From Fasciola hepatica (Eukaryota > Platyhelminthes > Trematoda > Plagiorchiida > Fasciolidae): a stretch of DNA of 64,000 bases. The notes under the pieces are model-generated. The model was not told the DNA's origin. It did not search any database and worked only from the letters and a program-made list of their open reading frames with translations. This document shows, in pieces, positions 39,472-51,255 of this stretch (position 1 is its first letter; each line of letters begins with the position of its first letter). The stretch covers positions 1,054,001-1,118,000 of the forward strand of contig CANUEZ040000191.1 of NCBI GenBank assembly GCA_948099385.1. The letters run 5' to 3'. The position numbers and the translations under genes are program-made.

Positions 39472-41160
39472 TTATGGGCCTTAGTAAAACCAAGGCATTC
39501 CCTTATGAACAATCCACACAGATTTCTCATACATAGCAAAAGACCAGTAGAACAGTAGATTTGTATAATATGATTCTCCATGCAGCTTGACCACGGAACT
39601 GACCATTGAAAATGATGGAAGCACTGTACAGCTGTTTGATCCGCTAAGGGAATCATGAGCATTGCACATGGACAGAGCCCACACGGGGACACGAACAAGG
39701 GTTGGGGTGAACGAATGTCAGTCGAACACCCAAACCACAAGGCTATCCGATATGGGTCTCAACGCTTTGTTCAACATATACAATACATGATAAAGCACAA
39801 TCCCCAAATTGGCTTCGGCTTTCGCTTTGGCTTTGAACGGTAACAACCAAATTCTCGCACACCGATCCAATCCTATGTTCCATCACTTCTCTATTTATGG
39901 GCCTAAAAAAACCAAGGCATTACCTTATGAACAATCCACACAGATCGCTCATACAATGCAATAGAGCAGTAGCAGAGTAGATTTGTATAATATGATTCTC
40001 CCTGAAGCTTGAACACTGAACTGACCATTGAAAATGATGGAAGCACTGTACAGCTGTTTGATCCGCTAAGGGAATCATGAGCATTGCACATGGACAGAGC
40101 CCACACGGGGACACGAACAAGGGTTGGGGTGAACGAATGTCAGTCGAACACCCAAACCACAAGGCTATCCGATATGGGTCTCAACGCTTTGTTCAACATA
40201 TACAATACATGATATAGCACAATCCCCGAATTGGCTTCGAATTTCGCTTTCGCTTTGAACGGTAACAACCAAATTCTCGCACACCGATCCAATCCCATGT
40301 TCCATCACTTCTCTATTTATGGGCCTAAAAAAAAAACGCATTCACCTATGTAAAAACCACACAGATTTCTCATACATAGCAAAAGACCAGTGGCACTGTA
40401 GATTTGTATAATATGATTCTCCATGCAGCTTGAACACTGAACTGACCATTGAAAATGATGGAAGCACTGTACAGCTGTTTGATCCGCTAAGGGAATCATG
40501 AGCATTGCACATGGACAGAGCCCACACATGGACACGAACAAGGGTTGGGGTGAACGAATGTCAGTCGAACACCCAAACCACAAGGCTATCCGATATGGGT
40601 CTCAACGCTTTGTTCAACATATACACTAAATGTTATAGCACAATCCTCAAATTGGCTTCGGCTTTCGCTTTCGCTTTGAACGGTAACAACCAAATTCTCG
40701 CACACCGATCAAATCCCATGTTCCATCACTTCTCTATTTATGGGCCTAAAAAAAACCAAGGCATTCACCTATGTAAAAACCACACAGATTACTCATACAT
40801 TGCAAAAGACCAGTTGCAGAATAGATTTGTATAATATGATTCTCCATGCAGCTTGACCACGGAACTGACCATTGAAAATTATGGAAGCACTGTACAGCTG
40901 TTTGATCCGCTAAGGGAATCATGAGCATTGCACATGGACAGAGCCCACACGGGGACACGAACAAGGGTTGGGGTGAACGAATGTCAGTCGAACACCCAAA
41001 CCACAAGGCTATCCGATATGGGTCTCAACGCTTTGTTCAACATATACAATACATGATATAGCACAATCCCCAAATTGGCTTCGGCTTTCGCTTTCGCTTT
41101 GAACGGTAACAACCAAATTCTCGCACACCGATCAAATCCTATGTTCCATCACTTCTCTAT
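39472..41160 (+). repeat. Family 2 HOR unit D-B'-G-F, copy 4
   Basis: 1,689 bp. G (40317) has a rearranged linker: ten A then CGCATTC, where others have eight A then CCAAGGCATTC, a net loss of two bases. The B' end has CTTTGTTCAAC but retains CCCCGAATTGG and CGAATTTCGC. Confidence 0.87.
40317..40737 (+). repeat. G monomer with rearranged A-tract linker
   Basis: 421 bp, the shortest monomer. Ten A are followed by CGCATTC, so the usual CCAAGGCATTC has been shortened and the A run lengthened. Confidence 0.9.
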
Positions 41161-43275
41161 TTATGGGCCTTAGTAAAACCAAGGCATTCCCTTATGAACA
41201 ATCCACACAGATTTCTCATACATAGCAAAAGACCAGTAGAACAGTAGATTTGTATAATATGATTCTCCATGCAGCTTGACCACGGAACTGACCATTGAAA
41301 ATTATGGAAGCACTGTACAGCTGTTTGATCCGCTAAGGGAATCATGAGCATTGCACATGGACAGAGCCCACACATGGACACGAACAAGGGTTGGGGTGAA
41401 CGAATGTCAGTCGAACACCCAAACCACAAGGCTATCCGATATGGGTCTCAACGCTTTGTTCAACATATACAATACATGATAAAGCACAATCCCCAAATTG
41501 GCTTCGGCTTTCGCTTTGGCTTTGAACGGTAACAACCAAATTCTCGCACACCGATCAAATCCTATGTTCCATCACTTCTCTATTTATGGGCCTAAGTAAA
41601 ACCAAGGCATTCCCTTATGAACAATCCACACAGATTGCTCATACAATGCAATAGAGCAGTAGCAGAGTAGATTTGTATAATATGATTCTCCATGCAGCTT
41701 GACCACCGAACTGACCATTGAAAATGATGGAAGCACTGTACAGCTGTTTGATCCGCTAAGGGAATCATGAGCATTGCACATGGACAGAGCCCACACATGG
41801 ACACGAACAAGGGTTGGGGTGAACGAATGTCAGTCGAACATCCAAACCACAAGGCTATCCCATATGGGTCTCAACGCTTTGTTCAACATATACACTACAT
41901 GATATAGCACAATCCCCAAATTGGCTTCGGCTTTTGCTTTCGCTTTGAACGGTAACAACCATATTCTCGCACACCGATCCAATCCTATGTTCCATCACTT
42001 CTCTATTTATGGGCCTAAGTAAAACCAAGGCATTCCCTTATGAACAATCCACACAGATTGCTCATACAATGCAATAGAGCAGTAGCAGAGTAGATTTGTA
42101 TAATATGATTCTCCATGCAGCTTGAACACTGAACTGACCATTGAAAATGATGGAAGCACTGTACAGCTGTTTGATCCGCTAAGGGAATCATGAGCATTGC
42201 ACATGGATAGAGCCCCCACGGGGACACGAACAAGGGTTGGGGTGAACGAATGTCAGTCGAACACCCAAACCACAAGGCTATCCGATATGGGTCTGCACGC
42301 TTTGTTCAAGATACACAATACATGATATAGCACATTCCTCAAATTGGCTTCGGCTTTCGCTTTGGCTTTGAACGGTAACAACCAAATTCTCGCACACCGA
42401 TCCAATCCTATGTTCCATCACTTCTCTATTTATGGGCCTAAGTAAAACCAAGGCATTCCCCTAGGTAAAATCCACACAGATTACTCATACATTGCAAAAG
42501 ACCAGTTGCAGAATAGATTTGTATAATATGATTCTCCATGCAGCTTGACCACGGAACTGACCATTGAAAATTATGGAAGCACTGTACAGCTGTTTGATCC
42601 GCTAAGGGAATCATGAGCATTGCACATGGACAGAGCCCACACGGGGACACGAACAAGGGTTGGGGTGAACGAATGTCAGTCGAACACCCAAACCACAAGG
42701 CTATCCGATATGGGTCTCAACGCTTTGTTCAACATATACAATACATGATATAGCACAATCCCCAAATTGGCTTCGGCTTTCGCGTTCGCTTTGAACGGTA
42801 ACAACCAAATTCTCGCACACCGATCCAATCCCATGTTCCATCACTTCTCTATTTATGGGCCTAAAAAAAACCAAGGCATTCACCTATGTAAAAACCACAC
42901 AGATTACTCATACATTGCAAAAGACCAGTTGCAGAATAGATTTGTATAATATGATTCTCCATGCAGCTTGACCACGGAACTGACCATTGAAAATGATGGA
43001 AGCACTGTACAGCTGTTTGATCCGCTAAGGGAATCATGAGCATTGCACATGGACAGAGCCCACACGGGGACACGAACAAGGGTTGGGGTGAACGAATGTC
43101 AGTCGAACACCCAAACCACAAGGCTATCCGATATGGGTCTCAACGCTTTGTTCAACATATACAATACATGATATAGCACAATCCCCAAATTGGCTTCGGC
43201 TTTCGCTTTCGCTTTGAACGGTAACAACCAAATTCTCGCACACCGATCAAATCCTATGTTCCATCACTTCTCTAT

Positions 43276-44966
43276 TTATGGGCCTTAGTAAAACCAAGGC
43301 ATTCCCTTATGAACAATCCACACAGATTTCTCATACATAGCAAAAGACCAGTAGAACAGTAGATTTGTATAATATGATTCTCCATGCAGCTTGACCACGG
43401 AACTGACCATTGAAAATGATGGAAGCACTGTACAGCTGTTTGATCCGCTAAGGGAATCATGAGCATTGCACATGGACAGAGCCCACACGGGGACACGAAC
43501 AAGGGTTGGGGTGAACGAATGTCAGTCGAACACCCAAACCACAAGGCTATCCGATATGGGTCTCAACGCTTTGTTCAACATATACAATACATGATAAAGC
43601 ACAATCCCCAAATTGGCTTCGGCTTTCGCTTTCGCTTTGAACGGTAACAACCAAATTCTCGCACACCGATCCAATCCTATGTTCCATCACTTCTCTATTT
43701 ATGGGCCTAAAAAAACCAAGGCATTACCTTATGAACAATCCACACAGATCGCTCATACAATGCAATAGAGCAGTAGCAGAGTAGATTTGTATAATATGAT
43801 TCTCCCTGAAGCTTGAACACTGAACTGACCATTGAAAATGATGGAAGCACTGTACAGCTGTTTGATCCGCTAAGGGAATCATGAGCATTGCACATGGACA
43901 GAGCCCACACGGGGACACGAACAAGGGTTGGGGTGAACGAATGTCAGTCGAACACCCAAACCACAAGGCTATCCGATATGGGTCTCAACGCTTTTTTCAA
44001 CATATACACTACATGATATAGCACAATCCCCGAATTGGCTTCGAATTTCGCTTTCGCTTTGAACGGTAACAACCAAATTCTCGCACACCGATCCAATCCC
44101 ATGTTCCATCACTTCTCTATTTATGGGCCTAAAAAAAACCAAGGCATTCACCTATGTAAAAACCACACAGATTTCTCATACATAGCAAAAGACCAGTAGA
44201 ACAGTAGATTTGTATAATATGATTCTCCATGCAGCTTGAACACTGAACTGACCATTGAAAATGATGGAAGCACTGTACAGCTGTTTGATCCGCTAAGGGA
44301 ATCATGAGCATTGCACATGGACAGAGCCCACACGGGGACACGAACAAGGGTTGGGGTGAACGAATGTCAGTCGAACACCCAAACCACAAGGCTATCCGAT
44401 ATGGGTCTCAACGCTTTGTTCAACATATACACTAAATGTTATAGCACAATCCTCAAATTGGCTTCGGCTTTCGCTTTCGCTTTGAACGGTAACAACCAAA
44501 TTCTCGCACACCGATCCAATCCCATGTTCCATCACTTCTCTATTTATGGGCCTAAAAAAAACCAAGGCATTCACCTATGTAAAAACCACACAGATTACTC
44601 ATACATTGCAAAAGACCAGTTGCAGAATAGATTTGTATAATATGATTCTCCATGCAGCTTGACCACGGAACTGACCATTGAAAATTATGGAAGCACTGTA
44701 CAGCTGTTTGATCCGCTAAGGGAATCATGAGCATTGCACATGGACAGAGCCCACACGGGGACACGAACAAGGGTTGGGGTGAACGAATGTCAGTCGAACA
44801 CCCAAACCACAAGGCTATCCGATATGGGTCTCAACGCTTTGTTCAACATATACAATACATGATATAGCACAATCCCCAAATTGGCTTCGGCTTTCGCTTT
44901 CGCTTTGAACGGTAACAACCAAATTCTCGCACACCGATCCAATCCTATGTTCCATCACTTCTCTAT
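43276..44966 (+). repeat. Family 2 HOR unit D-B'-G-F, copy 5
   Basis: 1,691 bp, followed by an extra F at 44967. Its G (44121) contains the D tract AGTAGAACAG in place of AGTGGCACTG. It forms the right part of the second copy of the eight-monomer duplication. Confidence 0.87.
44121..44543 (+). repeat. Mosaic G with a D tract
   Basis: CTATGTAAAAACC, GAACACTG and the ACTAAATGTTATAGC end are G, but AGTAGAACAG replaces AGTGGCACTG. The duplicated partner at 40317 keeps the normal G sequence, so the change came after the eight-monomer duplication. Confidence 0.84.
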
Positions 44967-45389
44967 TTATGGGCCTAAAAAAAACCAAGGCATTCACCTA
45001 TGTAAAAACCACACAGATTACTCATACATTGCAAAAGACCAGTTGCAGAATAGATTTGTATAATATGATTCTCCATGCAGCTTGACCACGGAACTGACCA
45101 TTGAAAATTATGGAAGCACTGTACAGCTGTTTGATCCGCTAAGGGAATCATGAGCATTGCACATGGACAGAGCCCACACGGGGACACGAACAAGGGTTGG
45201 GGTGAACGAATGTCAGTCGAACACCCAAACCACAAGGCTATCCGATATGGGTCTCAACGCTTTGTTCAACATATACACTACATGATATAGCACAATCCCC
45301 AAATTGGCTTCGGCTTTCGCTTTCGCTTTGAACGGTAACAACCAAATTCTCGCACACCGATCAAATCCTATGTTCCATCACTTCTCTAT

Positions 45390-47079
45390 TTATGGGCCTT
45401 AGTAAAACCAAGGCATTCCCTTATGAACAATCCACACAGATTTCTCATACATAGCAAAAGACCAGTAGAACAGTAGATTTGTATAATATGATTCTCCATG
45501 CAGCTTGACCACGGAACTGACCATTGAAAATTATGGAAGCACTGTACAGCTGTTTGATCCGCTAAGGGAATCATGAGCATTGCACATGGACAGAGCCCAC
45601 ACGGGGACACGAACAAGGGTTGGGGTGAACGAATGTCAGTCGAACACCCAAACCACAAGGCTATCCGATATGGGTCTCAACGCTTTGTTCAACATATACA
45701 ATACATGATAAAGCACAATCCCCAAATTGGCTTCGGCTTTCGCTTTCGCTTTGAACGGTAACAACCAAATTCTCGCACACCGATCCAATCCTATGTTCCA
45801 TCACTTCTCTATTTATGGGCCTAAAAAAACCAAGGCATTACCTTATGAACAATCCACACAGATTCCTCATACAATGCAATAGAGCAGTAGCAGAGTAGAT
45901 TTGTATAATATGATTCTCCCTGAAGCTTGAACACTGAACTGACCATTGAAAATGATGGAAGCACTGTACAGCTGTTTGATCCGCTAAGGGAATCATGAGC
46001 ATTGCACATGGACAGAGCCCACACGGGGACACGAACAAGGGTTGGGGTGAACGAATGTCAGTCGAACACCCAAACCACAAGGCTATCCGATATGGGTCTC
46101 AACGCTTTTTTCAACATATACACTACATGATATAGCACAATCCCCGAATTGGCTTCGAATTTCGCTTTCGCTTTGAACGGTAACAACCAAATTCTCGCAC
46201 ACCGATCCAATCCCATGTTCCATCACTTCTCTATTTATGGGCCTAAAAAAAACCAAGGCATTCACCTATGTAAAAACCACACAGATTTCTCATACATAGC
46301 AAAAGACCAGTGGCACTGTAGATTTGTATAATATGATTCTCCATGCAGCTTGAACACTGAACTGACCATTGAAAATGATGGAAGCACTGTACAGCTGTTT
46401 GATCCGCTAAGGGAATCATGAGCATTGCACATGGACAGAGCCCACTCGGAGACACGAACAAGGGTTGGGGTGAACGAATGTCAGTCGAACACCCAAACCA
46501 CAAGGCTATCCGATATGGGTCTCAACGCTTTGTTCAACATATACACTAAATGTTATAGCACAATCCCCAAATTGGCTTCGGCTTTCGCTTTCGCTTTGAA
46601 CGGTAACAACCAAATTCTCGCACACCGATCCAATCCCATGTTCCATCACTTCTCTATTTATGGGCCTAAAAAAAACAAGGCATTCACCTATGTAAAAACC
46701 ACACAGATTACTCATACATTGCAAAAGACCAGTTGCAGAATAGATTTGTATAATATGATTCTCCATGCAGCTTGACCACGGAACTGACCATTGAAAATGA
46801 TGGAAGCACTGTACAGCTGTTTGATCCGCTAAGGGAATCATGAGCATTGCACATGGACAGAGCCCACACGGGGACACGAACAAGGGTTGGGGTGAACGAA
46901 TGTCAGTCGAACACCCAAACCACAAGGCTATCCGATATGGGTCTCAACGCTTTGTTCAACATATACAATACATGATCTAGCACAATCCCCAAATTGGCTT
47001 CGGCTTTCGCTTTCGCTTTGAACGGTAACAACCAAATTCTCGCACACCGATCCAATCCTATGTTCCATCACTTCTCTAT
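45390..47079 (+). repeat. Family 2 HOR unit D-B'-G-F, copy 6
   Basis: 1,690 bp. The B' has GATTCCTC where others have GATCGCTC. The G at 46235 ends with CACTCGGAGAC, normally an A signature. F at 46658 lost one C in its linker (AAAAAAAACAAGG). Confidence 0.87.
46658..47079 (+). repeat. F monomer with linker deletion
   Basis: 422 bp. Eight A are followed by CAAGG in place of CCAAGG. Like the deletion at 12827 it removes one C of the CC pair, but on the poly-A form of the linker. Confidence 0.87.
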
Positions 47080-47308
47080 TTATGGGCCTTAGTAAAACCA
47101 AGGCATTCCCTTATGAACAATCCACACAGATTTCTCATACATAGCAAAAGACCAGTAGAACAGTAGATTTGTATAATATGATTCTCCATGCAGCTTGACC
47201 ACGGAACTGACCATTGAAAATTATGGAAGCACTGTACAGCTGTTTGATCCGCTAAGGGAATCATGAGCATTGCACATGGACAGAGCCCACACGGGGACAC
47301 GAACAAGG

Positions 47309-47630
47309 TTTGGGATGAACGAATGTTAGTCGAATACCCAAACCACAAGGCTATCCGATATGGGTCTGAACGCCTTGTTCAACATGTACACTATATGATG
47401 TAGCACAATCCCCAAATTGGCTTCGGCTTTCGCTTTGGCTTTGAACGGTAACAACCAAATTCTCGCACACCGATCCAATCCCATGTTCCATCACTTCTCT
47501 ATTTATGGGCCTTAGTAAAACCAAGGCATTCCCTTAAGAACAATTCACACAGATTGCTCATACAATGCAATGGAGCAGTAGCAGAGTAGATTTGTATAAT
47601 GCGATTCTACATGGCGCTTGACCACGGAAA
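47309..47630 (+). repeat. Omega-E cassette 10
   Basis: Follows D, precedes a B'/G fusion. Hexamer tract TTTCGCTTTGGC. E tail GAATGTCAG. Confidence 0.85.
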
Positions 47631-48999
47631 TGACCATTGAAAATGATGGAAGCACTGTACAGCTGTTTGATCCGCTAAGGGAATCATGAGCATTGCACAT
47701 GGACAGAGCCCACACGGGGACACGAACAAGGGTTGGGGTGAACGAATGTCAGTCGAACACCCAAACCACAAGGCTATCCGATATGGGTCTCAACGCTTTG
47801 TTCAACATATACAATACATGATAAAGCACAATCCCCAAATTGGCTTCGGCTTTCGCTTTCGCTTTGAACGGTAACAACCAAATTCTCGCACACCGATCCA
47901 ATCCTATGTTCCATCACTTCTCTATTTATGGGCCTAAAAAAACCAAGGCATTACCTTATGAACAATCCACACAGATCGCTCATACAATGCAATAGAGCAG
48001 TAGCAGAGTAGAATTGTATAATATGATTCTCCATGCAGCTTGACCACGGAACTGACCATTGAAAATTATGGAAGCACTGTACAGCTGTTTGATCCGCTAA
48101 GGGAATCATGAGCATTGCACATGGACAGAGCCCACACGGGGACACGAACAAGGGTTGGGGTGAACGAATGTCAGTCGAACACCCAAACCACAAGGCTATC
48201 CGATATGGGTATCAACGCTTTGTTCAACATATACACTAAATGTTATAGCACAATCCCCAAATTGGCTTCGGCTTTCGCTTTCGCTTTGAACGGTAACAAC
48301 CAAATTCTCGCACACCGATCCAATCCCATGTTCCATCACTTCTCTATTTATGGGCCTAAAAAAAACCAAGGCATTCACCTATGTAAAAACCACACAGATT
48401 ACTCATACATTGCAAAAGACCAGTTGCAGAATAGATTTGTATAATATGATTCTCCATGCAGCTTGACCACGGAACTGACCATTGAAAATTATGGAAGCAC
48501 TGTACAGCTGTTTGATCCGCTAAGGGAATCATGAGCATTGCACATGGACAGAGCCCACACGGGGACACGAACAAGGGTTGGGGTGAACGAATGTCAGTCG
48601 AACACCCAAACCACAAGGCTATCCGATATGGGTCTCAACGCTTTGTTCAACATATACAATACATGATATAGCACAATCCCCAAATTGGCTTCGGCTTTCG
48701 CTTTCGCTTTGAACGGTAACAACCAAATTCTCGCACACCGATCAAATCCTATGTTCCATCACTTCTCTATTTATGGGCCTTAGTAAAACCAAGGCATTCT
48801 CTTATGAACAATCCACACAGATTTCTCATACATAGCAAAAGACCAGTAGAACAGTAGATTTGTATAATATGATTCTCCATGCAGCTTGACCACGGAACTG
48901 ACCATTGAAAATTATGGAAGCACTGTACAGCTGTTTGATCCGCTAAGGGAATCATGAGCATTGCACATGGACAGAGCCCACACGGGGACACGAACAAGG

Positions 49000-49321
49000 T
49001 TTGGGATGAACGAATGTTAGTCGAATACCCAAACCACAAGGCTATCCGATATGGGTCTGAACGCCTTGTTCAACATGTACACTATATGATGTAGCACAAT
49101 CCCCAAATTGGCTTCGGCTTTCGCTTTCGCTTTGAACGGTAACAACCAAATTCTCGCACACCGATCCAATCCCATGTTCCATCACTTCTCTATTTATGGG
49201 CCTTAGTAAAACCAAGGCATTCCCTTAAGAACAATTCACACAGATTGCTCATACAATGCAATGGAGCAGTAGCAGAGTAGATTTGTATAATGCGATTCTA
49301 CATGGCGCTTGACCACGGAAA
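49000..49321 (+). repeat. Omega-E cassette 11
   Basis: Follows D, precedes F in family 2, yet has the family 1 E tail GATTGTCAG. The E end then takes a G-like ACTAAATGTTATAGC after a private TTCAAATTATAC. Confidence 0.85.
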
Positions 49322-50268
49322 TGACCATTGAAAATGATGGAAGCACTGTACAGCTGTTTGATCCGCTAAGGGAATCATGAGCATTGCACATGGACAGAGC
49401 CCACACGGGGACACGAACAAGGGTTGGGGTGAACGATTGTCAGTCGAACACCCAAACCACAAGGCTATCCGATATGGGTCTCAACGCTTTGTTCAAATTA
49501 TACACTAAATGTTATAGCACAATCCCCAAATTGGCTTCGGCTTTCGCTTTCGCTTTGAACGGTAACAACCAAATTCTCGCACACCGATCCAATCCTATGT
49601 TCCATCACTTCTCTATTTATGGGCCTAAAAAAAACCAAGGCATTCACCTATGTAAAACCCACACAGATTCCTCATACATTGCAAAAGACCAGTTGCAGAA
49701 TAGATTTGTATAATATGATTCTCCATGCAGCTTGACCACGGAACTGACCATTGAAAATTATGGAAGCACTGTACAGCTGTTTGATCCGCTAAGGGAATCA
49801 TGAGCATTGCACATGGACAGAGCCCACACGGGGACACGAACAAGGGTTGGGGTGAACGAATGTCAGTCGAACACCCAAACCACAAGGCTATCCGATATGG
49901 GTCTGAACGCTTTGTTCAACATATACAATACATGATATAGCACAATCCCCAAATTGGCTTCGGCTTTCGCTTTCGCTTTGAACGGTAACAACCAAATTCT
50001 CGCACACCGATCAAATCCTATGTTCCATCACTTCTCTATTTATGGGCCTTAGTAAAACCAAGGCATTCCCTTATGAACAATCCACACAGATTTCTCATAC
50101 ATAGCAAAAGACCAGTAGAACAGTAGATTTGTATAATATGATTCTCCATGCAGCTTGACCACGGAACTGACCATTGAAAATTATGGAAGCACTGTACAGC
50201 TGTTTGATCCGCTAAGGGAATCATGAGCATTGCACATGGACAGAGCCCACACGGGGACACGAACAAGG

Positions 50269-50462
50269 TTTGGGATGAACGAATGTTAGTCGAATACCCA
50301 AACCACAAGGCTATCCGATATGGGTCTGAACGCCTTGTTCAACATGTACACTATATGATGTAGCACAATCCCCAAATTGGCTTCGGCTTTCGCTTTCGCT
50401 TTGAACGGTAACAACCAAATTCTCGCACACCGATCCAATCCTATGTTCCATCACTTCTCTAT
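50269..50462 (+). repeat. Omega end without E
   Basis: Last part of D 50040, followed by A (50463). As at 32088, it sits at a family 2 to family 1 switch. Confidence 0.85.
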
Positions 50463-51238
50463 TTATGGGCCTAAGTAAAACCAAGGCATTCCCTTATGAA
50501 CAATCCACACAGATTGCTCATACAATGCAATAGAGCAGTAGCAGAGTAGATTTGTATAATATGATTCTCCATGCAGCTTGACCACCGAACTGACCATTGA
50601 AAATGATGGAAGCACTGTACAGCTGTTTGATCCGCTAAGGGAATCATGAGCATTGCACATGGACAGAGCCCACTCGGAGACACGAACAAGGGTTGGGGTG
50701 AACGAATGTCAGTCGAACACCCAAACCACAAGGCTATCCGATATGGGTCTCAACGCTTTGTTCAACATATACAATACATGATATAGCACACTCCCCAAAT
50801 TGACTTCGGCTTTCGCTTTGGCTTTGAACGGTAACAACCAAATTCTCGCACACCGATCCAATCCTATGTTCCATCACTTCTCTATTTATGGGCCTAAAAA
50901 AACCAAGGCATTACCTTATGAACAATCCACACAGATTGCTCATACAATGCAATAGAGCAGTAGCAGAGTAGATTTGTATAATATGATTCTCCCTGAAGCT
51001 TGAACACTGAACTGACCATTGAAAATGATGGAAGCACTGTACAGCTGTTTGATCCGCTAAGGGAATCATGAGCATTGCACATGGACGGAGCCCACACGGG
51101 GACACGAACAAGGGTTGGGGTGAACGAATGTCAGTCGAACACCCAAACCACAAGGCTATCCGATATGGGTCTCAACGCTTTGTTCAACATATACAATACA
51201 TGATATAGCACAATCCCCAAATTGGCTTCGGCTTTCGC

Positions 51239-51255
51239 TTTCGCTTTCAACGGGA
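51239..51255 (+). other. CENP-B-box-like motif 9
   Basis: Same 17 bases, at the end of B 50886. The matching position in the sister unit is motif 10. Confidence 0.45.

Larger units (their letters stand above)
37780..41160 (+). repeat. Eight-monomer segmental duplication, copy 1 (A-A*-J-F-D-B'-G-F)
   Basis: 3,381 bp spanning the family 1 to family 2 boundary at J. Its A has CACATGGACAC, ATCCAAACC and CCCATATGGG. Its A* has GGATAGAGCCCCCAC and TTCAAGATACAC. All these rare variants recur in the same order in copy 2, offset by 3,804 bp. Confidence 0.88.
41584..44966 (+). repeat. Eight-monomer segmental duplication, copy 2 (A-A*-J-F-D-B'-G-F)
   Basis: 3,383 bp. It is separated from copy 1 by a single D (41161). 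Differences include a private ACCATATTCTC at the end of A, CCATGCAGC in A* (copy 1 has CCATGAAGC), the D tract in G at 44121, and an intact linker in that G. Confidence 0.88.
38626..50462 (+). repeat. Family 2 block III
   Basis: Map: 38626:J, 39049:F, 39472:D, 39895:B', 40317:G (-2), 40738:F, 41161:D, 41584:A, 42007:A*, 42430:J, 42853:F, 43276:D, 43699:B', 44121:G/D, 44544:F, 44967:F, 45390:D, 45813:B', 46235:G, 46658:F (-1), 47080:D(Omega), 47503:E, 47926:B' start with F-like middle and G ending, 48348:F, 48771:D(Omega), 49194:E, 49617:F, 50040:D(Omega). The A-A* pair at 41584-42429 is family 1 material brought in by an eight-monomer duplication. The right end contains increasingly shortened units: D-E-B'/G-F, then D-E-F, then D alone. 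Confidence 0.87.
47080..50462 (+). repeat. Progressively shortened family 2 units with Omega-E
   Basis: Three consecutive units, D(Omega)-E-B'/G-F (47080-48770), D(Omega)-E-F (48771-50039) and D(Omega) (50040-50462), before family 1 resumes. Monomer 47926 starts as B' (7-A, CATTACC, GATCGCTC), has a family 2 body (CCACGG, TTATGG) and ends as G (ACTAAATGTTATAGC), so B' and G are fused into one 422-bp monomer. Confidence 0.82.
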
